From the NCBI GenBank assembly GCA_049999765.1, contig JBNGIQ010009141.1, positions 42,864 through 70,063 on the forward strand: a stretch of 27,200 bases of DNA. Reading direction: 5' to 3'. A program made the translations under genes and the position numbers. Below, one piece after another: positions 18,379 through 27,002 of this stretch; position 1 is the stretch's first letter, and the number at the start of each line of letters is the position of its first letter. The stretch is from Phaeoceros laevis (lineage: Eukaryota > Anthocerotophyta > Anthocerotopsida > Notothyladales). The notes under the pieces are model-generated. The model did no database searches and had not been told where the DNA came from. It saw only the letters and a program-made list of their open reading frames with translations.

Positions 18379-19341
18379 GATTCAGGTGCATCCTCTCATA
18401 TTTGTCATACATAGTCTACATTCTCCTTCTATAGGAAGGTACCAAGAGGTCAGATTGTGTTATTAGGCGACGATCGTGGACTGCCTATTGTAGGTATAGG
18501 GACTGAACCTGTACTACTCACCAGTGGAGATACCATTGAGCTCGTGGATGTGCTGCAAGTACCAGCAATGGTCAAAAACCTGGTTTCAGTCTATCTTTTA
18601 GATATGCAGCACATGTTGAGCACTTCCTTCACTGGTGGAGAATGTCATGTCATAGACCAGCAAACCAAGGGTCAAGTAGTGGCTATAGGGACACCTACGT
18701 ACCCACAACTGTATCAGCTGGATATACAATATAAACTGGGTAGGCCAGTCGTCAACCTGACACAAGCACAGCTAGCTGAAAAAGATAGTATGTTGTGGCA
18801 CTGTCGATTGGGACATATGAAATTTGATAAACCCAAGTCAATGGTAATTAGCAACTTACTTTATCGAGAAAAATTTATGCTGAATTTTGCCGACAAGCAA
18901 TTTTGTGAGGCATGCGTCTTCGGCAAGCATCATCGAGCTCCCTATAAGGATAGTAATCCTATGAGAACCACTAAGGTGCTTGAACTCGTTCACTCGGATA
19001 TATGTGGCCCCATGTCCACTGTCTCCTTTGGAGGTGCACGATATTTTCTCTCTTTCATAGAAGACTGGAGTCGTTACATTATGGTGTACCTGATCAAACA
19101 GAAGAGTCAGGCCCTTGAATATTTTGAAGAATATGTCACTTATGCAGAGAGACATACAGGAGGGTTATCGAAAATCTTACAAAGTGATAATGGCGACGAA
19201 TATACCTCAGATGCCTTTTTTGACTTTTGCAAGCGCCATGGAATCACCCGCCAGCTGACCACCCCATATACTTCCTCTCAGAATCCCATTGCTGAGATAA
19301 GTAATTGCCACATCCAGGAGCAAGCAAAATCTATGCTTAAG

Positions 19342-19854
19342 GTCCCACGAAAGACACTGTGATGGTAGGGCGCGAGCCCTGTCATCGGGCAGGCGGGGGT
19401 TCGATTTCGAACCCGGCCACTAGCACTGCCCCCTCTTGCCCACCCCCCTTGTGGGGCCGGCAAGCATGGGGCCACGTGGTGGGCTGCCACCTTGCCGGGC
19501 ATGTGCCCCTTGAGGTAGGAGCCCATGCAATTGCGGCTATGTCAGCGATGAGGTGGTGTTCGGGCGGCGTGCTAGTGGCAAGTTTGGCGAAGACTGGCTG
19601 AGATGGGGCCCTTTAAAGCGGGGCTCGTGCATCCTGGCTCACAAGCTGTACTGCTCGCGCACTGGCTTGGCGGCTGGCTACTTGGCCTCGGGCGCTACTG
19701 AAAACGCCGCGAAGGCTCAAGTTGGGAGTGCAATTAAGATTCAAATAGCTTGGGCTTAGCGGACAAGGAAAATGATAGGCACATTAGGATCTAAAGGGTA
19801 AATGTATACAAATTTGTGTGTAATATGAAAAAGTGCCAAAATTCACTATAAAAA
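19342..19854 (+). mobile_element. SINE, 513 bp, tRNA-like head and A-tail
   Basis: A perfect 16-bp direct repeat (AAAATCTATGCTTAAG) flanks it at 19326-19341 and 19855-19870; removing the insert and one copy makes integrase contiguous. The head has an A-box-like TGGTAGGGCGCG (19363-19374) and a B box GGTTCGATTTC (19398-19408), the internal RNA polymerase III promoter. The B box sits in an extended T-arm-like palindrome (GGGTTCGATTTCGAACCC). The stretch CCCTGTCATCGGG resembles a tRNA-Asp anticodon arm, a weak inference. The body is GC-rich; the 3' end is AT-rich and ends in an A run. Long A-starting target duplications are typical of LINE-machinery integration. Confidence 0.9.
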
Positions 19855-20171
19855 AAAATCTATGCTTAAGCAAGCCGGCCTGTCACGAGGCTATTGGGCT
19901 GAAGAAGTCTCTACTGCTGCCTACATTCGTAACAGGCTGCCTACAAGTGTGTTTCCAAATGCCAAACCTTATGAGCATTGGACTACATACAAATCTCGCA
20001 TCAATCATCTTCGCATATTTGGGGCACCTGCCTATGCCCACTTATCCGAAGACCAGAGGGTGAAGCTTGATTATAAAGCGAGGAAGTATGTATTTGTAGG
20101 CTATACAGAAGGAATAAAAGGATATAAGTTGTTTGACCCCGCTACCAGGGCTGTCACACACTCACGTAGTG

Positions 20172-20271
20172 NNNNNNNNNNNNNNNNNNNNNNNNNNNNN
20201 NNNNNNNNNNNNNNNNNNNNNNNNNNNNNNNNNNNNNNNNNNNNNNNNNNNNNNNNNNNNNNNNNNNNNNN
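20172..20271. other. 100-N scaffold gap, probably spurious
   Basis: Exactly 100 N. Left flank ends CGTAGTG and right flank begins GTGTAATATTTAATG. Overlapping the shared GTG gives an uninterrupted copia reading (HSRS-VIFNEQ), identical in layout to element 1, so little or nothing is missing here. Confidence 0.8.
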
Positions 20272-22225
20272 GTGTAATATTTAATGAACAGCTGTTGTTG
20301 ACCTTTCCTTCAGCACCATTGCAGCCCGTCCCTGAAGATGAGGCTTCTACAAGTGAACCAGACGTTAAACCCAATGATTCCTTGTGTCAGTCAGCAACTC
20401 CTACCTCTCCAGCAGCCACACAACTACTCCAGCAGTCCAGGTGACTCCAGTAGTACCTACAACACCACATGAGCCTGTCAGTGTCTTCCCAGAGGATGAT
20501 GGAATTCCTGGAACAGAGGAGTATGGCACTTCAAATGATACACATGATGAGCACGAAGAAGGACATGATTCAGAACTTGAAGTGGATCAGTCTGTTCCAT
20601 CTGATGAAGCAAGTAATGAACAACCCGAACATGAACCTACTCAGCCAAGGAGGAGCGCTCGCCATCACACAGCATCTCACGATGAGTGGATACACAAACC
20701 CTTGACTTACTCTTCTTTCCTCGTCCAGGAAGACAGTAACCCTGAGAGCTTGGGCGAGCCACTTTCCTACAAAGAGGCAATCAACTCATCAGAAGCTGCT
20801 AAGTGGAAGGACGCCATTGATTTAGAATAGCAATCCTTGATTGACAATGGGACATGGCAGCTAGAGGACTTGCCTCCTAGCAGGAAAGCGGTTACGTGTA
20901 AATGGGTATTCAAAAAGAAGCTTGCAGTAGATGGAAGTATCTCAAGGTATAAAGCACGAATTGTACCTAGGGGCTACAGTCAGGTTGAAGGGCTTGATTA
21001 TACCGAAACCTTCTCTCTAGTGGTAAGAATCACATCCGTACGCTCCCTGTTTGCTATAGCTGCTCAGAGGGACTATGGATATGGACGTCAAGACTGCTTT
21101 TCTGAATGGTACCCTCGAAGAGACGATTTATATGTGGTAGCTAGAGGGGTTTGAAGACCCAAAGCACCCAAAGAAAGTATGCAAACTGATCAAAACTATT
21201 TATGGTTTGAAACAGTCACCTAGGGCCTGGTATAATGGAATTGACACATACTTGAAGAAGTCAGGTTTCGTTCACAGCGAGGTTGACTCTAATGTATACA
21301 AAATGGAAGATGGCAGTGGGGTAGTATACCTTGCATTATATGTTGACGACGCAGTCCTGATTGCAAGCAACCCCAAGCTTATGGCAAAGGTTAAGTCTGT
21401 ACTTACCTCAGAGTCCTCTATGTCCGAACTTGGTAAACTCAATGGTTCCTCGGCATCGAGATAATAAAAGCTTTGCCACACACTCTATTTTGATACATCA
21501 AGCTCAGAACATCAGCCAGATCCTAGCAAGATTCAGAATGACTGACTACAAGCCTGCACCTACTCCTATGGCAGTAGGAGAAATTAAGTAAGGATCAGTC
21601 CCCACAAACTAAAGAGGAACGGCTGCAAATGGAGAAGGTGCCTTACCGTCCAGCAGTATGCTCACTTATTGCAGGAACTAGACGTGTCCAGACTTATCAC
21701 ATTTAGTGGGAGTCACATCCCAGTTCCTCACCTGCTATGGCACTGCACATTGGACAGCCGTGCAGCGGGTAATGCGTTACCTAAAGGGGACTCCTAAGCT
21801 TGGACTGATATACAGAAAGAGACCCGAGAACTTACTCTTGACCTGCTTTTGCGATGCTGACTGGGCAAGGGATAGTGATACCCGGAGATCCATATCAGCA
21901 AATTGCCTTATATTGGGCACAAGCGAGTGGGATGCAACAGTCATTTCGTGGTACAGTAAGAAACAACAAGTGGTGGTGTTATCATCCACTGAGGCTAAGT
22001 ATGCTGCCACTGCAACTACATCTCAAGAGATTGTCTACACACGTGAGCTGTTAGCATCATTAGGAGAACCACAAAATGCACCCACGCTACTGCTATGCGA
22101 CAACCAGTCAGCCAAAGCACTGGCTCAAAATCCCATCATGCATGCTAGAACTAAGCACATAGAGATAAAGCATCACTTTATAAGACAAGTGATTGCAAAT
22201 GGATAGGCTAACCTACAGTATGTTC

Positions 22226-22330
22226 TGTGAAAATGGGGGTTAGGGCAACCGTGCCCTAGCTCACTTTATGTAATGTATTAAAGTAACACACTTAGCATAA
22301 CTCACCCATTAAGGGAGCTTGATTTCTAAC
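22226..22330. mobile_element. 105-bp insertion with 6-bp target duplication
   Basis: ATGTTC occurs at 22220-22225 and 22331-22336, and element 1 lacks the intervening 105 bp. Inside is a clean hairpin TAGGGCA-ACCG-TGCCCTA near 22240-22258. It shows no terminal inverted repeats or A-tail that I can see, so its class is open. Confidence 0.6.
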
Positions 22331-22484
22331 ATGTTCCTACTAACGACAATGTTGCTGATGTGCTCATGAAGGCCTTAGAAAAAGACAAGCATGATAAATT
22401 ATGTAGGGCCATGGGGCTAGCTGAGAGCCCGTAGAAGTCCTGCACCCATAGACAGACAGGAACTTTGCATGAATGTCGTTCAGA

Positions 22485-22914
22485 TCATCCTTTGAAGCGG
22501 CGAGTTAGCATCACGATGGCACACCTATGCCATGGCTCTGCACATACCTTGCAAGTGGTCAATGGGAGCTGCTAACCAGACAAACGTACAGTGCAAGTGA
22601 AAAAGCGCAAGCAACAAGGGTGGAAGCTCACCATATCTGATGATAAGCCTTCCTTCCTCTGAGAACTCGAAGTCTGCGTACATAAACCGGTCCATACAAT
22701 TGGGCAACATCCGAAATGGCACGTCAGGCACAAGTCTAGGGAAACCCTGCAGCAGCCTCCACCGAGCGTGATGTGTATACGAGTCTGCTTCGACACTGTA
22801 CAGCTTGCTGAACTCGGTGTAGAGAAGACACGGACTGCGATGGCAGAAGGCTGCCAGCACAAGGGCGACAACCAGCAACAACACGATGCAGAGAAAACCT
22901 AGCGACATCTCCAT
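22485..22914 (-). CDS. Antisense accessory gene of Copia element 2: two-exon membrane-anchored protein, about 111 aa
   Basis: Exon 1 is 22914-22632, the intron 22631-22538 (GTGAG...TGCAG, 94 bp, after the first base of a codon) and exon 2 22537-22485. I chose ATG 22914 because it has A at -3 and G at +4 and makes the protein align with the copy at 586; an upstream ATG at 22989 would add 25 residues. The product has a long hydrophobic segment (about residues 5-23), then CHRSPCLLY, then FRMLPNCMDRFMYA and GRLIIRYGEPW, and a short tail with RRFKG. It lies tail-to-tail with pol, 50 bp apart, with its start about 100 bp inside the 3' LTR. The intron survives because the retrotransposed RNA is the other strand. 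The frame is intact although gag-pol is ruined. Function unknown. Confidence 0.75.
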
Positions 22915-23007
22915 TGTGCGCAGCTGCAGCACGACGGCGCCGATGGCAAAGACTGTGAAGTAAGAAGTCAGGAGCGTAAGTGTTTGCATGCGGCGGGAAA
23001 CCTGTCT

Positions 23008-23016
23008 AAGTGGGAG
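23008..23016 (+). promoter_or_regulatory. Polypurine tract of Copia element 2
   Basis: AAGTGGGAG abuts the 3' LTR and matches the tract of element 1. Confidence 0.65.
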
Positions 23017-23277
23017 TAAGAAGAAACCTGCCGTTAGGGTACGTTTCGCTAAGTAGACAGGGTTTTATTTAATCATTATTTAATTAGGTAAAATAGAATA
23101 GGGATATGAAACGCCATAGCATTTCATACCGTCCTGTCGTTTCATACATGGCAGTTGGCCTTCACACCCCTGTGAAGTGGTACAACTGTTCATGAACCTG
23201 GCTTAAAGCCACACGGTCACAGACCATAATCAATCTTTCTCTTTTCTGCTACACAATCCTGCCTTGATTCGTTCGCA
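23017..23277 (+). repeat. 3' LTR of Copia element 2
   Basis: 261 bp, about 4% different from the 5' LTR by eye, with the same TAAG start and TTCGCA end. The CTTCACA/TGTGAAG hairpin is kept. Confidence 0.92.
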
Positions 23278-23439
23278 CGGGTTTCATGTATGTGTGACTA
23301 TTTGAGGAGGTTGACACGGTCCCATATAGACAGCAAGTCTTCATGTAGACAGCAAGGCTTCATGTAGACATCAGGGTTTCATGTAGACATCAGGGTTTCA
23401 TGTAGACAGCAAGGGTTTCTTGTAGACAGCAAGGCTCTT
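23278..23439 (+). repeat. 20-bp minisatellite, right half
   Basis: Continues the array of 15779-15986 with the same TTTCATGTAGACA(G/T)CA(A/G)GG units, starting with the duplicated CGGGT. It is interrupted by a 36-bp fragment of another repeat at 23291-23326. Confidence 0.85.
23291..23326 (-). mobile_element. 36-bp 3' fragment of the microsatellite-tailed retroposon family
   Basis: On the minus strand it reads TATGGGACCGTGTCAACC, then TCCTCAAATAGTCACACA, matching the end of 11221-11420. It looks like an extremely 5'-truncated insertion into the minisatellite. Confidence 0.6.
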
Positions 23440-23698
23440 CATTGCATTGCAATATTGTGTACCATGGTCATCTGGTGTGTACTGCTTGAGAATGTGGGCT
23501 GCTCTGTTATGATGTGCCTTGCTTTGCCTTGCATTTACTAACGTTCTGGTGTGATGTGCTGCGTACCGGGTGTACTGCAGCATCCGAGGCATGCCGATTC
23601 TACCAGTCTGCCCTAGTGTCGTGTGGTTTGTGGTATGCATCCTGCATTGTTGTGGGTGTGCCGGGCTGGTCTGCATAGGACTGGACTAGCAGCAATAT
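23440..23698. other. Spacer without recognised feature
   Basis: TG-rich sequence, possibly decayed minisatellite. Nothing else seen. Confidence 0.4.
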
Positions 23699-23890
23699 AT
23701 CTAAGTGCCTTGTTGTGTATGTGAATGCCTTGTACCACATCTCAATGCCTTGTAACGTTTCTGAATGCCTTTGTACCAAATTTGAATGTCTTGTACCGAA
23801 TTTGAATTTCTTGTACCGAATTATTTTGCCATGTACCGCATCACCTTCCAATGTACGGACTCTGATTGCCTCGTAGTGCCTTGTAAGTGC
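23699..23890 (+). repeat. About 22-bp minisatellite
   Basis: About eight diverged copies of GAATGCCTTGTACCGAATTT, unrelated to the 20-bp array next to it. Confidence 0.75.
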
Positions 23891-23938
23891 ATTCATTTGC
23901 ATGTTGACAATGCTCAGCAGTGCGGGAACTGACCCACC

Positions 23939-25709
23939 TTGTCATGTGTGCATGTGCAGACTGAGCTTTACCTACAATTCAAAATAAACCACCCTAAACA
24001 CATATGTGGGCAACGGTCTTTTGAGTATTTGAAGCCCTCCTTCATTAGAGCTATCAAGGACACCGAGCGCAACGTGTGTTGCTGCAAGTATCATGTTGAG
24101 ATGGTGTACTTGAAGGAGGGATTGAATGCTTGCGCGGCCAGGGATCCACTATGCACCCACGGAATTGTGCATACACATGTACATAGGTTTGCAGCCCTTC
24201 TCTTGTTGGCTGCTGCCAGGCCTATGTATATAGGACCTACAAGTCTTTGTGAACATTGTGGGAAGAGATTTTGTGTGACAAGGGGGAGGAAGAATGGCAT
24301 GACATGAAATGCCTTAGGGGTGAGTGTGCTGAATGCGGGATAAAAAAGTTGAAGATCTGCCCCCATGAAGAAACAGATGCACTGTCTGCTGCTCATGTCA
24401 AATGGAAGAAATTTGGCTATGAGACTATTGGAAAAAATAAGAAGAATGAGCCTGCTAGGAGGCTGAAGTTGCAACGCAAGGACACCCCACCATCTATCCT
24501 CATAGCTGAATTAAAGGCAAAGGTAATGCCGTTTCTTCTCCATAATTTCACTACCAAATGGCAAGATCGGCAGTTTAAGTCTAGTTTAGTGAACTTGCCT
24601 TTTGGGGTGGTACTATCAGCCATAGACTTTTCAGAGAACTATACTTTTCAGCCCCGGAATGAGGTGCAGCAGATGCATTGGACTCCTGAAGACACAAATT
24701 ACACTGCTTGCCCACATTTATTGGTGGCGTGAGCAGATTTTGGATGCAGCTAGGCAGCTAGGTGACACAGGCCTGCATAAGTGCTTTCATTTTTATGTTA
24801 GTGATGATCCTAGTACTAATCACGACTCCCTTTTTGTGCAACATGCCTTAGAGTTGCATTTGGGCTAGATGGCAGCCAAAAACCTTCACCCACAGCAGCA
24901 TTCGATGTGGTAAGATGGATGCGTAGCTCAGTTCAAGGGTGCAAGGGCGTTTTATTATGTGGCCAGGCATATATCCAGCCATTTCTGGTGGTATATGCAT
25001 GACATGGTCATATTTTGCTGCTTCCCATGGGAAGGGGGAGCATGATGGGGCTGGGGCAGTGGTGAAGAACGAGCTGAGGAGTGAGGAAAAGAAGGAGGAC
25101 ACAACCATCCTCACATGTGCTGCGAATGCGGTTCCATTTCTGACCAAGAAGATAGCAACGGGGGCGCCGTCTTCATTCAAGTCATGGCAAAGCAGGGTGC
25201 ATAGAGAATTCTGGCTTGTAGGGAAGGATGATGTCAATCGCAAGCAGCAGGGGTAGTGCAAAACTGTGGTCGGGACAAGGAAATTGCATTCAATTTTAGG
25301 TAATAATGTATATAACTCATGCAAGCTGCAGATCCGTGAATTTTCATGTTTCTGTGAGGCATGCAGGTCTTGTGCATACACTTCTTGCCACAATGTGGGT
25401 AGGGTGGTTGCGTGGAAGTCTATTGTCCTTCAGCCAATACCTGATTCTGAGGTACAAGAGGAGGAGGTCAATCCCCTAATTGATGCTATGCCATTTGAGG
25501 AAGGGGATGATGCAGAATTTCTAGCCAAGGCAGTGGAGATAGGGGATCACTTTGCTGTAAGGGTAAGTGAGGGAAATGGAAAGCCACGAGAGGTCTTCAT
25601 TCTCAAGTGTACTAAAACGAAGTATTTCCTCACAGAGCCCAAGGTGGATCCATGCAATGACGATGTCACATTGCCTGCTGGATACTCTGTGTTGGAAGGC
25701 ACCTATTAG
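23939..25709 (+). pseudogene. DDE-transposase-like gene, degenerate
   Basis: Consecutive segments in shifting frames form one protein. 23939-24255 contains ERNVCCCKYHVEM. A frameshift near 24256 gives a Cys cluster (EWHDMKCLRGECAECG), then FSENYTFQPRNEVQ. Another shift gives KCFHFYVSDDPSTNHDS and FVQHALELHLG (to 24868). Then DGCVAQFKGARAFYYVARHI stands right behind a TAA at 24911-24913. After another shift come YFAASHGKGEHDGAGAVVKN (to 25255) and FSCFCEACRSC with an acidic C-terminus (to 25709). The set DFSENY, DGCxAQFK and SHGKGxxDGxGAxxK resembles uncharacterised transposase-like proteins with invariant acidic residues; I cannot name the superfamily. At least four lesions make it non-functional. 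Confidence 0.65.
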
Positions 25710-25886
25710 CAGCAATATTCAGGGAGCCCCTTGTATAAAACAGGCTAGATCGAGATGCTTAGGCAAGAAGGTAGATCAAGAAGAAGAAAAATGTATTACC
25801 GCGCACGCTCCTCTTAAAGGAAGGAGGTGACGGTTGGCCGCGTCCCATCGCCGGGACGGCGGTTGGCCTTTAGGGCACGACGGTTA
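25710..25886. other. Short spacer before gap
   Basis: No gene. Near 25831-25886 the motif ACGGTTGGCC or CGGTTGGCC recurs in a GC-rich stretch that ends at the gap; the repetition may have broken the assembly. Confidence 0.4.
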
Positions 25887-25986
25887 NNNNNNNNNNNNNN
25901 NNNNNNNNNNNNNNNNNNNNNNNNNNNNNNNNNNNNNNNNNNNNNNNNNNNNNNNNNNNNNNNNNNNNNNNNNNNNNNNNNNNNNN
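25887..25986. other. 100-N scaffold gap
   Basis: Exactly 100 N, so probably of nominal length. Right of it, 23 bases (25990-26012) repeat 25481-25503 of the transposase-like gene, so a second copy of that gene may continue into the gap. Confidence 0.8.
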
Positions 25987-26017
25987 AGCTGATGCTATGC
26001 CATTTGAGGAAGCTAGC

Positions 26018-26640
26018 CACTACAAGAAAAGTGGTACTTTTAGAACGTTTTATTACTAGGCATTACTAGGTTTAGCGCTTTTTTACAGTATAACTACAGT
26101 CCCCTTAATCTTTGTAAAATGCGCGTAAAATGCGCTGTATTTTTGCATTATATTGGCAATGTTTTGACCAACCGTAGTAAGCAGTAGTAAAAAACGTTGT
26201 TACCAGTAGTAAACCAAACATAGTAACCCTGTAATTAGGGCACCCAGTCAAAAGTGAAAAGTCAAAGTCAAAAGTAAAATGTGAAATATGAAAAGTGAAA
26301 AACCGTTGTAACCACCATTATTATCAGAAACAACAACCCTTTTACCATGTGTAACAACGACCACTTACAACGGGGTTTACATCGATTTAGGGCTTCCGCT
26401 AACAACGTGTTACATCGCTTTTAGGTTTGTGATAACCACGGGGTACATCGGTTTAGGGTTTCCGATAAAAACACGAAACATCGTTTCATGGTTTCGATAA
26501 CAACTTGAACCATCGGTTAAAGATTTCTCATAACAACGGGGTACCTCTATTTAGGATTTCCGATAACAACTAGTTACAATGACAAACTACAATGGATCTT
26601 GTTACAGTTAACCGTCTGTAACAACGTCATATGTTCGCCG
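26018..26640 (+). mobile_element. CACTA (En/Spm-type) transposon terminus, left end
   Basis: CACTACAAGAAAA at 26018-26030 is the classic plant CACTA terminus. The body lies to the right. About 600 bp of non-coding sequence is rich in (T)AACAACG/CGTTGTTA in both orientations, plus the tandem block at 26343-26578. The right terminus (TTTTCTTGTAGTG) is not in the window, so size and autonomy are unknown. It seems inserted in a second copy of the transposase-like gene. Confidence 0.7.
26343..26578 (+). repeat. Subterminal tandem repeats of the CACTA element
   Basis: About six diverged copies of a 34-bp unit, core ACGGGGTACATCGGTTTAGG followed by TTTCCGATAACA. Subterminal repeats like these bind the TNPA-type protein in known CACTA elements. 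Confidence 0.7.
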
Positions 26641-26697
26641 TCGTTAAGGTTGTCTAAAATGAGGGAGTGCAATTGTTCAAGGCCTTCATGAACAGTC

Positions 26698-26830
26698 CTA
26701 CACAATGCGCACCTGAAAAGTCACACACAAGGTCATCATGAAATGTCCTGCACAAGGCCTACCTCAAAAGTCATACATAGCTCCTACCTGAAAAGTCACA
26801 CACAAGGCAAGTCCTACCTTAAAACTTTTA
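26698..26830 (+). repeat. About 28-bp imperfect tandem repeat
   Basis: Four or five copies around ACCTGAAAAGTCACACACAA with variable spacers. Confidence 0.6.
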
Positions 26831-26841
26831 CACAAGGATCC

Positions 26842-27002
26842 CTAGTTCACCCTGGGACCCGTGCATAGTGGGTGACCGGTGGCGCTTGCTTAAGAAAATA
26901 AAAACTACTATACCCGTCCGCTTGCGGGTGCCCTTGATGGGGCAGGGGGGGACCCTCTATGGGGCCGATAACCTCCTCAAATAAACACACACACACACAC
27001 AC
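26842..27002 (+). repeat. Conserved 3' tail of the microsatellite-ended retroposon family, copy 2
   Basis: It aligns to 11221-11420 (TAGTTCACCCTGGGACCCGT, TACCCGT, CGGGTGCCC, GGGGACCCTCTATGG, AACCTCCTCAAATAAA) and ends in (CA)n instead of (ATCAC)n. The stem ACCCG/CGGGT (26912-26929) and a GCCC/GGGC stem are preserved. No start of the element is recognisable upstream. Confidence 0.65.

Larger units (their letters stand above)
18379..22434 (+). pseudogene. pol: Copia element 2 pol (protease, integrase, RT, RNase H; multiply broken)
   Basis: Protease LDSGASSHICH at about 18376 is followed by TAG 18412-18414. Integrase shows WHCRLGH, CEACVFGK, HSDICGP, a degraded QSDNGDEY and IAEISN, then is split by a SINE (19342-19854) and resumes AGLSRGYWAEE. 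A frameshift near 20430 and TAG 20828-20830 precede RT (CKWVFKKKL, ARGYSQVEG-like, frameshift near 21075, TAG 21138-21140, then YGLKQSPRAWY and YVDD near 21340). RNase H (DADWAR, STEAKY with the usual second Glu changed to Lys, CDNQSA) follows after a frameshift near 21445. TAG 22204-22206 and a 105-bp insertion lie before the last segment (NVADVLMKAL), ending TAG 22432-22434. Confidence 0.9.
15987..23277 (+). mobile_element. Ty1/copia LTR retrotransposon, element 2 (complete ends, dead coding)
   Basis: 5' LTR 15987-16248, primer site 16249-16260, leader frame, gag, pol, opposite-strand accessory gene, purine tract, 3' LTR 23017-23277. Flanking CGGGT is duplicated (15982-15986; 23278-23282). 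By eye the LTRs differ at about 10 of 262 positions plus one indel, so this is not a recent insertion. The element was later hit by a 513-bp SINE (19342-19854) and a 105-bp insertion (22226-22330). Gag-pol carries TAG stops at 17702, 18412, 20828, 21138 and 22204 and several frameshifts. The internal 100-N run is probably an assembly artefact. Confidence 0.95.

Noticed and set aside
19342-19420. A functional tRNA gene
   Set aside because: A and B boxes and a tRNA-Asp-like anticodon stretch are present, but no acceptor stem closes and the sequence heads an A-tailed insert with target duplication, so it is a SINE head.
4328-22206. UAG reassigned to one amino acid
   Set aside because: Counterparts of the TAG sites in the other copy are Gln, Lys, Trp, Ser, Arg and Tyr, and TAG also ends plausible genes here. 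Mutation explains it better.
23939-26640. Transposase-like gene as the transposase of the CACTA element
   Set aside because: The CACTA terminus at 26018 opens to the right, so the gene to its left is outside the element.
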